DNA of 64,000 bases from Ponticaulis sp. (GTDB taxonomy: Bacteria > Pseudomonadota > Alphaproteobacteria > Caulobacterales > Hyphomonadaceae). The notes beneath the pieces were generated by a model. That model made no database searches and was not told the origin of the DNA. It was given only the letters and a program-made list of their open reading frames with translations. Location: positions 1-64,000 of the forward strand of contig NZLU01000034.1 in NCBI GenBank assembly GCA_002692725.1. The letters are read 5' to 3'. A program made the position numbers and the translations under genes. Positions 44,848-54,762 of this stretch are shown in pieces (position 1 is the first letter of the stretch; every line of letters begins with the position of its first letter).

Positions 44848-45381
44848 TTGAGACTTTCCGCATCAAACGTTATTTCAGCATTTATCCTGCTTGCCGTGTC
44901 CGGGCTGCCGGTCTCTGCCATGTCGATGGAGGCGCAGATCAAGTTTGACTATATCGCCAGCGTCAAAGGCGAGGGGCGCTGGGAATGCGGTACGATTTCC
45001 AGTGACGGCCTTTATGAAGTCGGCGGCCAGATCCGCTTTCAGATCAGCGCTGATTACAAGGTCTATGCGCCAACACTCAGCTTTGTGGAGATGGATGGCG
45101 GGGTTTATTATAATCGCGGGGCCATGCGCGGCACGGCCTATGAAACCGATGGGGGCGAAGCCGTAATTGATCTCACGATCTCTGAGGTCACTCAGTCTGA
45201 TCCGCTTCCGAACGGGTATGAGTGGAGCCATCCTGAAGACGTCCGACTGGTTCTTCGGGTAGATGAGGAAGAAGACCCCGAAAAGCGCGGGCCGTATTCT
45301 CTACAGGGCACGCTGTATGACAATTTCGGGCCGAGTGCTTATTCCTGCTATGAGAAAATCGAGCCGGAACTCTTGTTCTGA
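44848..45381 (+). CDS. Secreted hypothetical beta-rich protein
   Basis: A 177-residue protein from TTG 44848 (CGGAGG upstream). The signal peptide is SNVISAFILLAVSGLPVSA. The mature chain is beta-rich (WECGTISSDGLYEVGGQIRF; GPYSLQGTLYDNFGPSAYSC) with two cysteines that may pair. No family recognised. It is followed by a GC-rich hairpin and a convergent hypothetical gene. Confidence 0.6.
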   Translation: MRLSASNVISAFILLAVSGLPVSAMSMEAQIKFDYIASVKGEGRWECGTISSDGLYEVGGQIRFQISADYKVYAPTLSFVEMDGGVYYNRGAMRGTAYETDGGEAVIDLTISEVTQSDPLPNGYEWSHPEDVRLVLRVDEEEDPEKRGPYSLQGTLYDNFGPSAYSCYEKIEPELLF

Positions 45382-45397
45382 TGACGGCGCCCTAGCA

Positions 45398-45417
45398 GGG
45401 CGCGGCGTTCCGCGCCC
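45398..45417. terminator. GC-rich hairpin between convergent genes
   Basis: A perfect eight-base stem GGGCGCGG / CCGCGCCC with a four-base loop lies between the convergent stops at 45381 and 45436. No T-run is present on either side, so its terminator role is tentative. Confidence 0.4.
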
Positions 45418-45435
45418 CGGGCATGAACCATTCTT

Positions 45436-45858
45436 TTAGCCGACTTTCTGACAACTGGTTTCTGTCGTGTTCCCGGTTTGCGGGTTATAGAACACATTGT
45501 TCAGAAAACTGGGATTGTCGGTCGGTCGCGCATAAACCGAAAACACAGCATGGTTCTGCGGACTGATCTGAAACTGATAGAGCCATTGATCTGAATACTG
45601 ATCCGGCGGCTGTGCTGCCCAGCGGCCATAACCAGCCACATTGTAACTCCGCCAAGTGCCCGAATAAACGATCGACCCCTGTCCCATAAGCTGGCCGTTC
45701 GGGCCGACCTGATAATAGATGTCGATCGAAACGATGGGCGAATTCGATATGCAATGCCATTGGCCCAAAGCCGGGCTGGGTGAATTTGCATATTGCGCCT
45801 CAGCTGGCAGGCAGAGCGCAGCGAAACCGAGCGCAGCCCCCAGAATTTTCTTGTACAT
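45436..45858 (-). CDS. Secreted hypothetical protein
   Basis: A 140-residue protein from ATG 45856-45858 (AGGGGAC upstream) with signal peptide YKKILGAALGFAALCLPAEA. The mature part is beta-rich, begins YANSPSPALGQWHCIS and ends TTETSCQKVG, so the two cysteines may pair. The middle contains VGPNGQLMGQGSIVYSGTW. I do not recognise a family; it looks like a small lipocalin-like or binding fold. Confidence 0.6.
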   Translation of the reverse strand: MYKKILGAALGFAALCLPAEAQYANSPSPALGQWHCISNSPIVSIDIYYQVGPNGQLMGQGSIVYSGTWRSYNVAGYGRWAAQPPDQYSDQWLYQFQISPQNHAVFSVYARPTDNPSFLNNVFYNPQTGNTTETSCQKVG

Positions 45859-46030
45859 AGCGTCCCCTTTGAATGCTTCTGTTCTGAAACAAACCCGGCG
45901 ATAGCATCGACCGGTAGAACTGAGATGAGTTCCTGAAACCGCATCGGTCAATAGCTTTCGCTGCGTGAACTTGAGAGGCTGAGCAAAGCATGCACATTGA
46001 TTTCGCTATCAGACAAACAGGGAGCAATCG

Positions 46031-46708
46031 ATGACATATGACGAGGTCGTTCAGGGGCGACGAAGCATTCGCGGATATCTCGATAAACCCGTACCCAAAA
46101 AGCTGATTGCCGAAGTGATCGGCCTCGCCATGCGCGCGCCCTCTTCCTACAATACCCAGCCCTGGAATTTTCATGTCGTGACAGGTGCTGCACTCGACGC
46201 GATCCGCAAAGGCAATGTCGAGCGGACCGTCTCTGGCGTACCAGACAGCCGCGAGTTCCGAACCGGCCCGAAATATGATGGCGACCATCGCGGACGTCAG
46301 ATTGAAGTCGCCAAACAGCTCTTCGCAGAGATGGGCATTGCACGCGATGACAAAGATGCCAGACAGGATTGGGTACTGCGCGGCTTTCGTCAGTTCGATG
46401 CGCCAGTGTCCATCGTCATCACCTTTGATAAATCCATCGAAGGCAGCGACATCGCGCCGTTTGATTGTGGTGCAGTCACAAATGCGCTGGTCAATGCCGC
46501 TTGGTCGCGAGGGCTCGGTTGTGTGATCAATTCACAGGGCATAATGCAAAGCCCGGTGGTGCGGGAACACGCGCAAATTCCGGATGATGAAGTGATCATG
46601 ATCTGTGTCGCCATGGGCTGGCCCGATGAGAGTTTTCCGGCGAATGCGGTGATCTCCAACCGTAAATCGCTGGACGAGGCCGTCAGTTTTGTTGGTTTTG
46701 ACGATTAG
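46031..46708 (+). CDS. Nitroreductase family protein
   Basis: A 225-residue FMN oxidoreductase. Motifs: VVQGRRSIRGYLDKPVPKKL near the N-terminus, APSSYNTQPWNFHVV (FMN phosphate site), and CGAVTNALVNAAWSRGLG. It reduces nitro or quinone compounds with NAD(P)H. It starts at ATG 46031 (GGAGCAATCG upstream). The stop TAG overlaps the stop of the convergent gene by four bases. Confidence 0.92.
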   Translation: MTYDEVVQGRRSIRGYLDKPVPKKLIAEVIGLAMRAPSSYNTQPWNFHVVTGAALDAIRKGNVERTVSGVPDSREFRTGPKYDGDHRGRQIEVAKQLFAEMGIARDDKDARQDWVLRGFRQFDAPVSIVITFDKSIEGSDIAPFDCGAVTNALVNAAWSRGLGCVINSQGIMQSPVVREHAQIPDDEVIMICVAMGWPDESFPANAVISNRKSLDEAVSFVGFDD

Positions 46709-47274
46709 TCCGGCAAAGGTACGGCGCGAAGGCGCCCCGGCGTTACAATTTCGATTTGTCCGTCACATGTCGCAGCGGGCTCGGAAACGGGTTCAATGTT
46801 CAATCGAGACTTTTCGGATTCGCGTTCCAGGATCTGCTTGATACATTTGCGTACTGATTCGTTGCCGGACTTTGAACCTTCTTCGGCATTATAGGACTTA
46901 GAACGCCCGATGATGCGACAGCTTTCCTTTCCGTCCTCTGCCAGTATCAGAAAGCTGCGCCCCTTTTCGTCCGGCTTGCATGGACCGAAGTGCGTAACAT
47001 CGCTGCCGTTTGCGCACACACTGGCAAACCCCTTAAGCGCACCTGCCTTAGTCTTGTAGGTTCGGCTTTCCGAAAGCACCTCTCTATCACCGCTCAGCGG
47101 AAACCAGTAATGGGTCGGCGTTTTCGTTTTGTTGCCTGTGCAATCATAGTGCTCAAGTGTGACGAGCTTGGAATTTTTAGTGTCTGCCGGAGGTTTGTCC
47201 TGAGGCTGGGCCGGGAGACACAAGCCAATTCCAAGAAGCGTAATCGCTGACAAAATTGAGTTAAGCTGACCCAT
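46705..47274 (-). CDS. Secreted hypothetical protein with several cysteines
   Basis: A 189-residue protein from ATG 47272-47274 (AGGAG eight bases upstream), signal peptide NSILSAITLLGIGLCLPAQP. The mature part has cysteines in EHYDCTGNK, FASVCANGS, FGPCKPDEK, ESCRIIG and RKCIKQI, suggesting two or three disulfides. No known domain. It is convergent with the nitroreductase, overlapping by four bases. Confidence 0.6.
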   Translation of the reverse strand: MGQLNSILSAITLLGIGLCLPAQPQDKPPADTKNSKLVTLEHYDCTGNKTKTPTHYWFPLSGDREVLSESRTYKTKAGALKGFASVCANGSDVTHFGPCKPDEKGRSFLILAEDGKESCRIIGRSKSYNAEEGSKSGNESVRKCIKQILERESEKSRLNIEPVSEPAATCDGQIEIVTPGRLRAVPLPD

Positions 47275-47542
47275 TCCCCAAACTCCTTCTGGCAGACCTG
47301 TGATAAGGCGGCCGCCGTTTCTCTTCAGTCTGATGAGGCTTGATCGTCTCACAAATAGTCGGTCAGGGAAACGTTATGCGTGTTGCTCAGGCGTGGGCAA
47401 AGGGCGCGGTTGGCGCTTTCCCATATTTCCATCATCGTGAGAGAAACTGCAGTGTGATAACGCTAACTCTGCGATTGAGGGGTTCCCAGATGGGGGCGGT
47501 GCATGCTGAAAAGGGTGTGGTATATACGACGGGGACTCTCAT

Positions 47543-48994
47543 ATGCGCTGTTTTATTTCAATTTTTCTGGCGGTCTTCTTGTGTGCATCGGGACCAGCCC
47601 TTGCCCAGACTGACGATGTTGCAGAGATTTGCGCGTCTCTTGACCGTCCAAACATTGACTGTACCTGCGTTGCGGACCGGATCGACAAATTCAGCGCGGC
47701 GGGCGGTTTTGAAGCGGGCGGACAGTTTCTTGTCGAAAGCTATAAAAATCTCGTAGGTGCAAAGCACAATCTTCAGGCGGCCCAGGAAGCCCGGATGGCC
47801 GATATTAACGGCTATATGAATTTTACGGGCGCCATGGATGACCTTGGCGGCGAGCCGGATTCCATCGATGAATTTGAAAACGGCTGTGTGATCGCAGGCG
47901 CTGAGCGCCCGTCACTGCCAGCCATCGAGGCCGGAAGTTTCATCGAGCGCGCCCTTGGCGCTTGTCAGGCAAGCGGCGGCAGTGAGCGCTTCTGCCAGTG
48001 CTCAGAGCCACGAATTCGTGCCTCCATGAGCACGAACGAGTATGAAGCCATGACACGCGATATCGCTGACTGGGTTGGCTATGATGTCAAAACCTCTGGC
48101 AATTCTGGTCGGTCTCATGCCGCCATTATGGGACTGACTGAGGACCAGTACGATAATCTGGTTGCTGCTGCTGCCGTGAAGCGCGCCGACAAGATTGATC
48201 AGGTCACCAATTATTGCGAGGCCATGATCTGGGCGGATGATGAGGCTGGTGTCGGCGCTGACGCCCGAAAACTTGCCGGTTTTGCGCCCGGTGAGGCGGA
48301 AGCGATCATCGAAAAGGCCAATGCCGGGCCATCCGTCATGAAAACGGAAACCAATGATTTGCGCCGCGCCCGAACCATCATCGCGGATGGGTGCTCAGCA
48401 CAGGGCAATTCCGATACCTATTGCGGCTGTATTGCCAGTGAATTCAGAACCAAGATCGTTCCGGCTGCCGGCACACCGAAAGTGGCCTCAGGCTGGGCGT
48501 TTATGCTGTATGGGGCCGATGCCTTGCCGGATGCAGATTTCATGAATGGCATGCAGTCCCTCTCGACCTCCGGCGAAATGGAAAGCGTGGCGATGTTCGT
48601 CGGCCAGGCGCCTGATATTGAAAGCGTCTGCTATGAGCGCGAGAAGGCGGCCGCTGTACCGGCCTCTGGCCTGACTGGGAGCGCCTATGAGCGTCAGGTT
48701 GAAATGTGTACGTCCGATGGGACTGACGAGGTTATGTGTGAATGCATGGCCAATCAGATGCAGGAAAGCCTTGGACCAGATGATTTTGAACTGATCGTCG
48801 ATATTCGTGAGGCCGAATATCTTGGCCATGAAGACGGTTTCGAAAAGGTCGCCGCTGACCGTGGCCTCACCAAGGAAGAGGCTGAACAAGCCATGGCGAT
48901 GAACAATCAGATGATCTCTGGTGTTATGTCTATGGACCCTATGGCGTGTATTGGTGACATCGACTTGCCACCGGGCTTTACCCTGCCGCAATAA
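47543..48994 (+). CDS. Secreted repeat protein with Cys-x-Cys repeats
   Basis: A 483-residue exported protein from ATG 47543 (GGGGA upstream), signal peptide FISIFLAVFLCASGPALA. It contains repeated modules with a cysteine followed 10-14 residues later by CxC: EICASLDRPNIDCTCVADRI, then ACQASGGSERFCQCSEPRI, GCSAQGNSDTYCGCIASEF and MCTSDGTDEVMCECMANQM, each followed by a helical segment. The pattern suggests stacked disulfide-stabilised helical repeats. Function unknown. It is convergent with the large metalloprotease-like gene, whose C-terminal tail is also cysteine-rich. Confidence 0.68.
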   Translation: MRCFISIFLAVFLCASGPALAQTDDVAEICASLDRPNIDCTCVADRIDKFSAAGGFEAGGQFLVESYKNLVGAKHNLQAAQEARMADINGYMNFTGAMDDLGGEPDSIDEFENGCVIAGAERPSLPAIEAGSFIERALGACQASGGSERFCQCSEPRIRASMSTNEYEAMTRDIADWVGYDVKTSGNSGRSHAAIMGLTEDQYDNLVAAAAVKRADKIDQVTNYCEAMIWADDEAGVGADARKLAGFAPGEAEAIIEKANAGPSVMKTETNDLRRARTIIADGCSAQGNSDTYCGCIASEFRTKIVPAAGTPKVASGWAFMLYGADALPDADFMNGMQSLSTSGEMESVAMFVGQAPDIESVCYEREKAAAVPASGLTGSAYERQVEMCTSDGTDEVMCECMANQMQESLGPDDFELIVDIREAEYLGHEDGFEKVAADRGLTKEEAEQAMAMNNQMISGVMSMDPMACIGDIDLPPGFTLPQ

Positions 48995-49002
48995 CTGACA
49001 CT

Positions 49003-49038
49003 GCCTGGGCCCGGCGCGTTCTAATTCGCCGGGCAGGC
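49003..49038. terminator. Hairpin between convergent genes
   Basis: A CCCGGCG / CGCCGGG stem with a ten-base loop is extended by GCCTG / CAGGC across a two-base bulge. It lies at the junction of the convergent genes ending at 48994 and 49021 and overlaps the end of the minus-strand gene. Confidence 0.55.
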
Positions 49039-51738
49039 ATTCCATTTCTTACCGCAGGTAAGCTTGCAGGAAAAATCCGATCCGACTGTGCCCGAAGCGG
49101 ATCGCTCATCCATGCACACTTTCGCATCGCAGGAGCAGTCGCAGGCACCACTGGCCTCTCGCAGGCTGCAGACGCCGGTCTCTCCGCCACCGCCTGAAGC
49201 GCTACCGGGACCATTCGGACCAGATGACGGCGCGTTCGGGTTCCGATTGAGCGAGCCATCTGGATCGGGAAGACCCTGCGCGCCCATCGCCTCACGAATG
49301 CCGCCAATACGTATGGCCCGATAGGCTTTGTATTCAGGCGTGCAGACCTCGTTCATCGGTGTTTCACCGCTTTTGACAGTGGGAAAGGCGATTGTGCCGC
49401 TAATATCGAAGCTTTGCCGGTCTGCGATGTCACACGGGTTGGTTTCGCCCTGCAAGGCGAATGGATTCAACTTTTCCGGTGGCAGCGTGCAGACATTGAT
49501 CGTTCCTTGAAAGCTTAGCGTTTCATCTGTGTATTCAAGAATCTCGAAGGTGGATGGATTATCCGGATCGGGAATAGACATGGTGTTTTCATCTGGCGGT
49601 CCGCTGCCATCCCCCAACGGAATGTTGGCGGCCATGCCGGATATCTCGACGGGGCCGGTGTAACCAAATGGCAAATCCTGAACGATCTGAGCGACAACCG
49701 ACTTGTCCACATCGTAGTCTTCAGACGTCTGATAGACTTGGAACATCCGACTCATGGCCTGTCCGTTAAAGCCGCCCGGACGGCCAAGAGATTCAAAGAC
49801 ACCTGTCCCAAACGCCGGCGCAAAAATGGATTCGACACAGGCTGGCCCGTCATTGGACGGAATGATCGCACTATTGCCGAAATGCGTTCCTCTCTGCACA
49901 TAAGTATGGAAGACGGGGCCGATCGGCACCGGTCCAGATGAGCTTGTGGGCGCAGCCTGAGCAGAGTTGTTGTTGGGTGAGGTCTGCCCCTTCGCCGACA
50001 CGGACGCGATATTGAGTGAGGCCGTCATGTCGAATTTGCGTCGTTCAAGTTTTGTGTCCATGTCCTTGTGGTTGGCAGGCACGCGGACGACAACCATCCG
50101 GACAAGCGTTGCCTGACCGGATGTGCCCTGGAGGTCGGCGACATTGAAGGAGCGTGAGAGCGTTGGATTGGCCGTGCCACCATTCCACGCGACGCGGCCC
50201 TGTGTGGGGTCAAGGAGGCAGGGCGCGAGTTTCGAAGACCGGGCATTAACGGCATCAATACAACGCCCGTCGCTTGACTGGGAGCCGTCAATGCGAGCCA
50301 ATCCGACATAAACCTCATTGGGATTGCCATCGGTTGATTTGAACATCAGATCAGCGCCTGTCACGCGATCAGCCACAGCTCCGTCAATGTTGAGATCCAC
50401 GCACTCACCGCCATATTCCGACAGCTCGATCTTTATGGTTTTGCTGGACTTGCCTGTGCCGCCGACATTGATTTGTTCGCAATGACCAAATGCGATTTCG
50501 AACCAATCTTTCGACCCTAACATGTTCGCGGTTCGGTCTTCCCACCAGTTTGTGAACTCGGCGAGAAATTGCGGATAGACATGCTCTAGCCCGCTCATCG
50601 CTGAACCATCTACTTTGTCGAGGAACTGGTCGACCAGTTCGGTGTAGTTGGACGGTGGATTGACCTGCATGGCGAAGAATTCGGAAAAACGCCCAGGCTT
50701 TTTATCCAGATATCGCTCCAGCACGTGATACCAGAAGCCATTGGTTTCATAGTGGAGCAATTTCAGCATTGTATCATCGATGGCTTTAAGCACGTCGATA
50801 TCGCCCTGCGCTGTGTATCCGCTGATGTCAGCGTTGGGGATGGCAGTCAGATTTAATGGAATATTGTAGTTTCGCAGGAGAAAAGCACGGCGATAACGCC
50901 CTTCATCATATGCCTTGGAATTTAAGCTTTTCAGCTTGGCCATGGCGGCTTTTTGCCCGCCATTGAGTTCAAAAAAACGAAACGCGCCAATGGCATCCGC
51001 GATGCCTTCTGAACCCCACATATATTTACGGCTGTGTCCGCCCGCCTTTTTTTTATTGGGGGCCTCATTGTAGTGAAAAATATGGGTGAATTCATGCATG
51101 ATCAGCCAGTCAAGCATGAGATCGAAATCAGCGCCGCCGAAATCAGGTTCGAGGTGCGGTCCGAATGCCAGGTAGTTGGCCTGGCCATTCTTGAGCATTA
51201 ATCGGACACCCATATAGCCGGTCGGTTTGCAACCAATATAATTTACGGTCTGCCCCGCCGGTTCGATGGCGTTGAACCCGATCAGATTGGTGGTCATGTT
51301 GTAAAGATCACCATTTGCATACTCAGTTAACCGATTGAACCCAGCGGCGGTGGTTCGCATCCATTTCGCATTCGCTTGCAGGCGCTGCAGCAGATTATCG
51401 ATGTAGGTGGAAGAGGAATAAAATGCCGGATTCGCGCCGGACTCCCCACTGCGCCAGAACATCTCGGTGGGCCGTATACAGGCTAACCGATCAGGGTTTT
51501 GAAACAGGCCGCCGGGATAGGAGTTTGACGTGACAAACGGATAGAATTCACTGTCATGATCCGCTTCACGTGCATAACTCTCGAGCCAGAAAATATCGTT
51601 ACTGGCGGGCCAGGCTGAAAGAAATCGCCATTCATCAGTGTGGAAATCGCCTTGCTGTGCGCTTGCAGGAAGCAGGGCGAAAGTCGCCGCCAAACTGAAG
51701 AGAATACCCTTTGCGAGACTGATCGTGGATCGGAGCAT
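49021..51738 (-). CDS. Large secreted HExxH (gluzincin-like) protein with cysteine-rich tail
   Basis: A 905-residue exported protein from ATG 51736-51738, overlapping the stop of the upstream gene as TAATG with GGGGAGG just before. The signal peptide ends LLPASA. Zinc motif HEFTH (215-219) with a candidate third ligand Glu244 in WGSEGIADA suggests a metallopeptidase of the gluzincin type. The C-terminal half is beta-rich with Pro/Ser linkers, and the last ~50 residues hold many cysteines (ACDCSCDAKVC and KLTCGKKWNACPAN). A coding run of eight A bases lies near 51050. Peptidase activity is inferred from the motif only. Confidence 0.72.
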   Translation of the reverse strand: MLRSTISLAKGILFSLAATFALLPASAQQGDFHTDEWRFLSAWPASNDIFWLESYAREADHDSEFYPFVTSNSYPGGLFQNPDRLACIRPTEMFWRSGESGANPAFYSSSTYIDNLLQRLQANAKWMRTTAAGFNRLTEYANGDLYNMTTNLIGFNAIEPAGQTVNYIGCKPTGYMGVRLMLKNGQANYLAFGPHLEPDFGGADFDLMLDWLIMHEFTHIFHYNEAPNKKKAGGHSRKYMWGSEGIADAIGAFRFFELNGGQKAAMAKLKSLNSKAYDEGRYRRAFLLRNYNIPLNLTAIPNADISGYTAQGDIDVLKAIDDTMLKLLHYETNGFWYHVLERYLDKKPGRFSEFFAMQVNPPSNYTELVDQFLDKVDGSAMSGLEHVYPQFLAEFTNWWEDRTANMLGSKDWFEIAFGHCEQINVGGTGKSSKTIKIELSEYGGECVDLNIDGAVADRVTGADLMFKSTDGNPNEVYVGLARIDGSQSSDGRCIDAVNARSSKLAPCLLDPTQGRVAWNGGTANPTLSRSFNVADLQGTSGQATLVRMVVVRVPANHKDMDTKLERRKFDMTASLNIASVSAKGQTSPNNNSAQAAPTSSSGPVPIGPVFHTYVQRGTHFGNSAIIPSNDGPACVESIFAPAFGTGVFESLGRPGGFNGQAMSRMFQVYQTSEDYDVDKSVVAQIVQDLPFGYTGPVEISGMAANIPLGDGSGPPDENTMSIPDPDNPSTFEILEYTDETLSFQGTINVCTLPPEKLNPFALQGETNPCDIADRQSFDISGTIAFPTVKSGETPMNEVCTPEYKAYRAIRIGGIREAMGAQGLPDPDGSLNRNPNAPSSGPNGPGSASGGGGETGVCSLREASGACDCSCDAKVCMDERSASGTVGSDFSCKLTCGKKWNACPAN

Positions 51739-52184
51739 TACAGGCCTCCCCAATAGGTGTCAGAGAGGTTCTTCAGCCGCTGGAAATGTACCTCGGCACT
51801 GTCATCGCCTGTAAATTCTGCCATGCCATGATTTTCGGAGGTGTGGGCGAAGTCCGTAAGGTCACGAAAGAATTGCATGATGACACCAAGCGGTAAGCGT
51901 CCGATCTGACCATGAATGAGTTCAGGATAGTCCGCCTCGCGCAGCCATTGCCGGTCCTCTTCAGTGTTGGTTTCCAGAACCAGCTGAAGCTCTTCTGTTA
52001 CACTGGAGCGGTTTTCAAATTCACCTCTGAATTTGTCCTCGGCGCGCGCGTCTTCGAGAATCTGGATCAGAAAGCCGCGTAGGGCCGGATCCAGTGGGTC
52101 AAATTCATGATATTCGTGTGCTTGCGCCGGCATGCTGCCCACGCTGAAGATACAAGCCGCCAATGCGATCAGGAAATGTCGCAA
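51738..52184 (-). CDS. Small secreted protein coupled to the HExxH protein
   Basis: A 148-residue secreted protein, signal peptide FLIALAACIFSVGSMPAQA. It is helical and acidic (FLIQILEDARAEDKFRGEFENR; QFFRDLTDFAHTSENHG). The stop shares one base with the start of the large metalloprotease-like gene (TAATG), so translation is coupled. It may be a partner, propeptide-like inhibitor or chaperone for that protein. No family recognised. Confidence 0.65.
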   Translation of the reverse strand: MRHFLIALAACIFSVGSMPAQAHEYHEFDPLDPALRGFLIQILEDARAEDKFRGEFENRSSVTEELQLVLETNTEEDRQWLREADYPELIHGQIGRLPLGVIMQFFRDLTDFAHTSENHGMAEFTGDDSAEVHFQRLKNLSDTYWGGL

Positions 52185-52418
52185 TCCACCCTCCTTGCGA
52201 ATTTCTGTCGATCCTAATCAACACAGGCGGGATGCCAAGGGCAGAAAACGGCGAATTGCAGTCTGCCAATCGGCTGAACGTTATCAGGTTCGGGTGAGCT
52301 GTGCCCTTGTGGCCGCGCCATTGTCAAATCGTAATGCGCACCGCCTCTTTTTGAATATCGATGACGACCTACATATCTGAGACCTTGGATTTGCCCGGAG
52401 TGACGTGCTCACATTACC

Positions 52419-53354
52419 ATGTTGAACCATACGAAAACTTTCATTCTGCTCGCGGCGATGACCGCACTGTTCGGCGGCGTTGGCTATCTTGTCGGCGGTG
52501 TGCCCGGTATGGCGATTGCCTTTGTGATTGCCGTTGGCCTGAATGTTTTCAGCTATTGGAATTCGGATTCCATTGTTCTAAAAAGCTATAAGGCGCGGCC
52601 TGCAGCCGATTATAAAGGCAATCGGAAAGTGTCTGATTATCTGGAGGACACGCGACGCCTGGCCGCTAATGCGGGCCTGCCGGAACCGAAAATCTACATT
52701 ATTGAAATGGATCAGCCGAACGCGTTTGCGACCGGCCGGAACCCGGACAATGCCGCCGTTGTGGCAACAACGGGCCTCCTCAACATGCTCGAGCGTGACG
52801 AGATCGCTGGCGTTATGGCCCATGAACTCGCCCATGTGAAAAATCGCGACACCCTCACCATGACAGTTACGGCCACGATTGCCGGTGCGATCGGACTGCT
52901 CGCCAATTTCGCGCTCTTCTTTGGCGGCGGTCGCGAGCGGGGTGGTTTGATAGCCGCTCTGGCCATTGCCTTTCTGGCTCCGATTGCCGCCTCCATCGTT
53001 CAGATGGCGATCAGCCGTGCGCGCGAATATGAGGCGGATAAGGCGGGCGCTGAAATCCTTGGCGATCCCGAGCCGCTGGCCCGGGCTCTGGCGAAGATCT
53101 CCGGCAAGGCCGAGCTGATGCCGGACCGAACGGTGGAGAGCCATCAGGCGACGGCGCACATGTTTATCGTCAACCCGCTGGCGGGTCAGAAGGGCGACAA
53201 TCTCTTCTCGACCCACCCAGCGACCCAGAACCGGATTGAGGCTCTGATGGCGCTGAAGGGTCAGGCCAGTCCGCCCCCGGCAGCCTCTAGGGGGCCTCAG
53301 GTTTCACCCTGGCTGAAAGCCCGACAGGACAGAAAGCGCGGCCCGTGGGGCTGA
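52419..53354 (+). CDS. htpX: Zinc metalloprotease HtpX
   Basis: A 311-residue inner-membrane M48 protease for membrane protein quality control. Four hydrophobic segments: [55 protein letters not shown] and [18 protein letters not shown]. The active site HELAH is at 135-139 and the zinc ligand Glu lies in [11 protein letters not shown]. The final ~25 residues are a Pro/Arg-rich tail. It starts at ATG 52419 without a strong ribosome site. Confidence 0.96.
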   Translation: MLNHTKTFILLAAMTALFGGVGYLVGGVPGMAIAFVIAVGLNVFSYWNSDSIVLKSYKARPAADYKGNRKVSDYLEDTRRLAANAGLPEPKIYIIEMDQPNAFATGRNPDNAAVVATTGLLNMLERDEIAGVMAHELAHVKNRDTLTMTVTATIAGAIGLLANFALFFGGGRERGGLIAALAIAFLAPIAASIVQMAISRAREYEADKAGAEILGDPEPLARALAKISGKAELMPDRTVESHQATAHMFIVNPLAGQKGDNLFSTHPATQNRIEALMALKGQASPPPAASRGPQVSPWLKARQDRKRGPWG

Positions 53355-53426
53355 TCAAATTCGGCAGTTAATTCGCGTGACAAAGCGAACCGAATTTGTA
53401 ATAGAGTAACATTTGTATTTTGCCGA

Positions 53427-54155
53427 ATGAAAGTGAGCCACATGTTGTTCCGGCTTCTTCCTCTCATCGCTTTAATGTCTGTTGGTGCCTGCTCTGACAC
53501 AACCAGCGCGCCAACAGAGGTCACAGCTCCTGATCGTCCAGTTGAGCCCCGAACACCGGTGAACCCTGAGGCAGAAATAAGCCCTGCCGCCGAAGAGCCG
53601 GCGACGTCTGACGAGAAGACGTCAGAATATTGGGGGGTCGCTCCGGGTGAGCCCCTGCCGATCACATGGCAGGATTTGCTGCCAGAAGGGGCCATCGAAA
53701 CCTATTTCGAACAACAAGACCAGTTCTATGCCGAGCTGGAGAACAAGATGAATTCGGGCGCCAAACGGCTTTCGGACATTGAGCCTGGTCTTGGCATTGA
53801 AGAAGGGTCTGAGCTCGATGTCATGCCGCAATTCGGAACCTTTGAGACCGTAGATGATCTGGCCGGCCAGCTCGTCCGTATTCCCGGTTATGTTGTGCCC
53901 TTCAACTTTGCATCAGACGATCAGTATACCGAGTTTCTGTTCGTGCCCTATATGGGCGCTTGCCTCCATACGCCGCCCCCGCCGCCCAATCAGGTGATCT
54001 ATGTCCGGGCCGCTAGGGACACGAAGATTACGGATATCTGGATCCCTTACTGGCTGGAGGGCGACATTCAGATTGAGCGCAATATGAACGATCTGGGCAA
54101 TGCCGCCTACACACTGGATCTTGTCTCTCTCGAACCCTACCCCGTACCGGGGTGA
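53427..54155 (+). CDS. DUF3299 lipoprotein
   Basis: A 242-residue secreted lipoprotein: the lipobox is MSVGAC after FRLLPLIAL. A Pro/Glu-rich linker is followed by a DUF3299 domain (FETVDDLAGQLVRIPGYVVPFNF; FLFVPYMGACLHTPPPPPNQVIYV; GDIQIERNMNDLGNAAYTLD). The conserved CxHxPPP motif suggests metal or cofactor binding. Other family members sit with ABC-type export genes; none is here. Start ATG 53427 or 53442 is undecided. Confidence 0.8.
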   Translation: MKVSHMLFRLLPLIALMSVGACSDTTSAPTEVTAPDRPVEPRTPVNPEAEISPAAEEPATSDEKTSEYWGVAPGEPLPITWQDLLPEGAIETYFEQQDQFYAELENKMNSGAKRLSDIEPGLGIEEGSELDVMPQFGTFETVDDLAGQLVRIPGYVVPFNFASDDQYTEFLFVPYMGACLHTPPPPPNQVIYVRAARDTKITDIWIPYWLEGDIQIERNMNDLGNAAYTLDLVSLEPYPVPG

Positions 54156-54162
54156 AGGCGGC

Positions 54163-54762
54163 TTATTCCTCAGCCGGCGCCGCGGGGGCTGCGTCTCCAG
54201 ACTGAGCAGCAGTGACGCCCGTGACCTGATTGAACTGCGCCCAGAATTGCGGCCAGGAGGAAAAGGCAATGTTGAGATGGTTGAGCGTGACGCCGCCCGC
54301 CATCATCACAGGATATTCCAGAAAGGCCGCATCGACCTGCGGGTTATAGACGGCGCGCGACAGGATGGTTCCTGAATTATAGGCATTAAGGACCTGCACC
54401 AACATGGCTTTATCTTCCGGGTTGGGCACGCGCGTTGTGAAGACCATCAGCGAACAGCGATCGGTCGTCTCATCGCACATCTCGCCCGCGAGAAGCGTTG
54501 GCGGATAGCCGTGCTGCTGACTGCCGGCAATGCTGAAGGCCCAGCCTTCTTCAACGTCGAGCGCTTCAAGTTGGAGGCCGGAGGATTGAAGAAAACCAGA
54601 GACTTCCTCGGCGCTGAGAGAGGTTACGACCTGTACGGTTTGCGGCTCTGCAGGGGCTGAGGGGGCAGGCGGCGGAGATTGGGCAAACGCTGCGCCAGAA
54701 AGCGCGCTGAGGCCGAAAGCGGCGAGAAGTGCGGATATGGTTTTCGGTGTCCGGATGGGCAT
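54163..54762 (-). CDS. YbjN-domain secreted protein
   Basis: A 199-residue exported protein, signal peptide SALLAAFGLSALSGAAFA, then a Pro/Ala-rich linker and a YbjN-like domain: SLSAEEVSGFLQSSGLQLEALD, MVFTTRVPNPEDKAMLVQVLN, AFLEYPVMMAGGVTLNHLNIAFSSW. The family is a likely chaperone- or sensor-like type III secretion chaperone fold. It is convergent with the DUF3299 gene and ends in APAAPAEE. Confidence 0.7.
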   Translation of the reverse strand: MPIRTPKTISALLAAFGLSALSGAAFAQSPPPAPSAPAEPQTVQVVTSLSAEEVSGFLQSSGLQLEALDVEEGWAFSIAGSQQHGYPPTLLAGEMCDETTDRCSLMVFTTRVPNPEDKAMLVQVLNAYNSGTILSRAVYNPQVDAAFLEYPVMMAGGVTLNHLNIAFSSWPQFWAQFNQVTGVTAAQSGDAAPAAPAEE

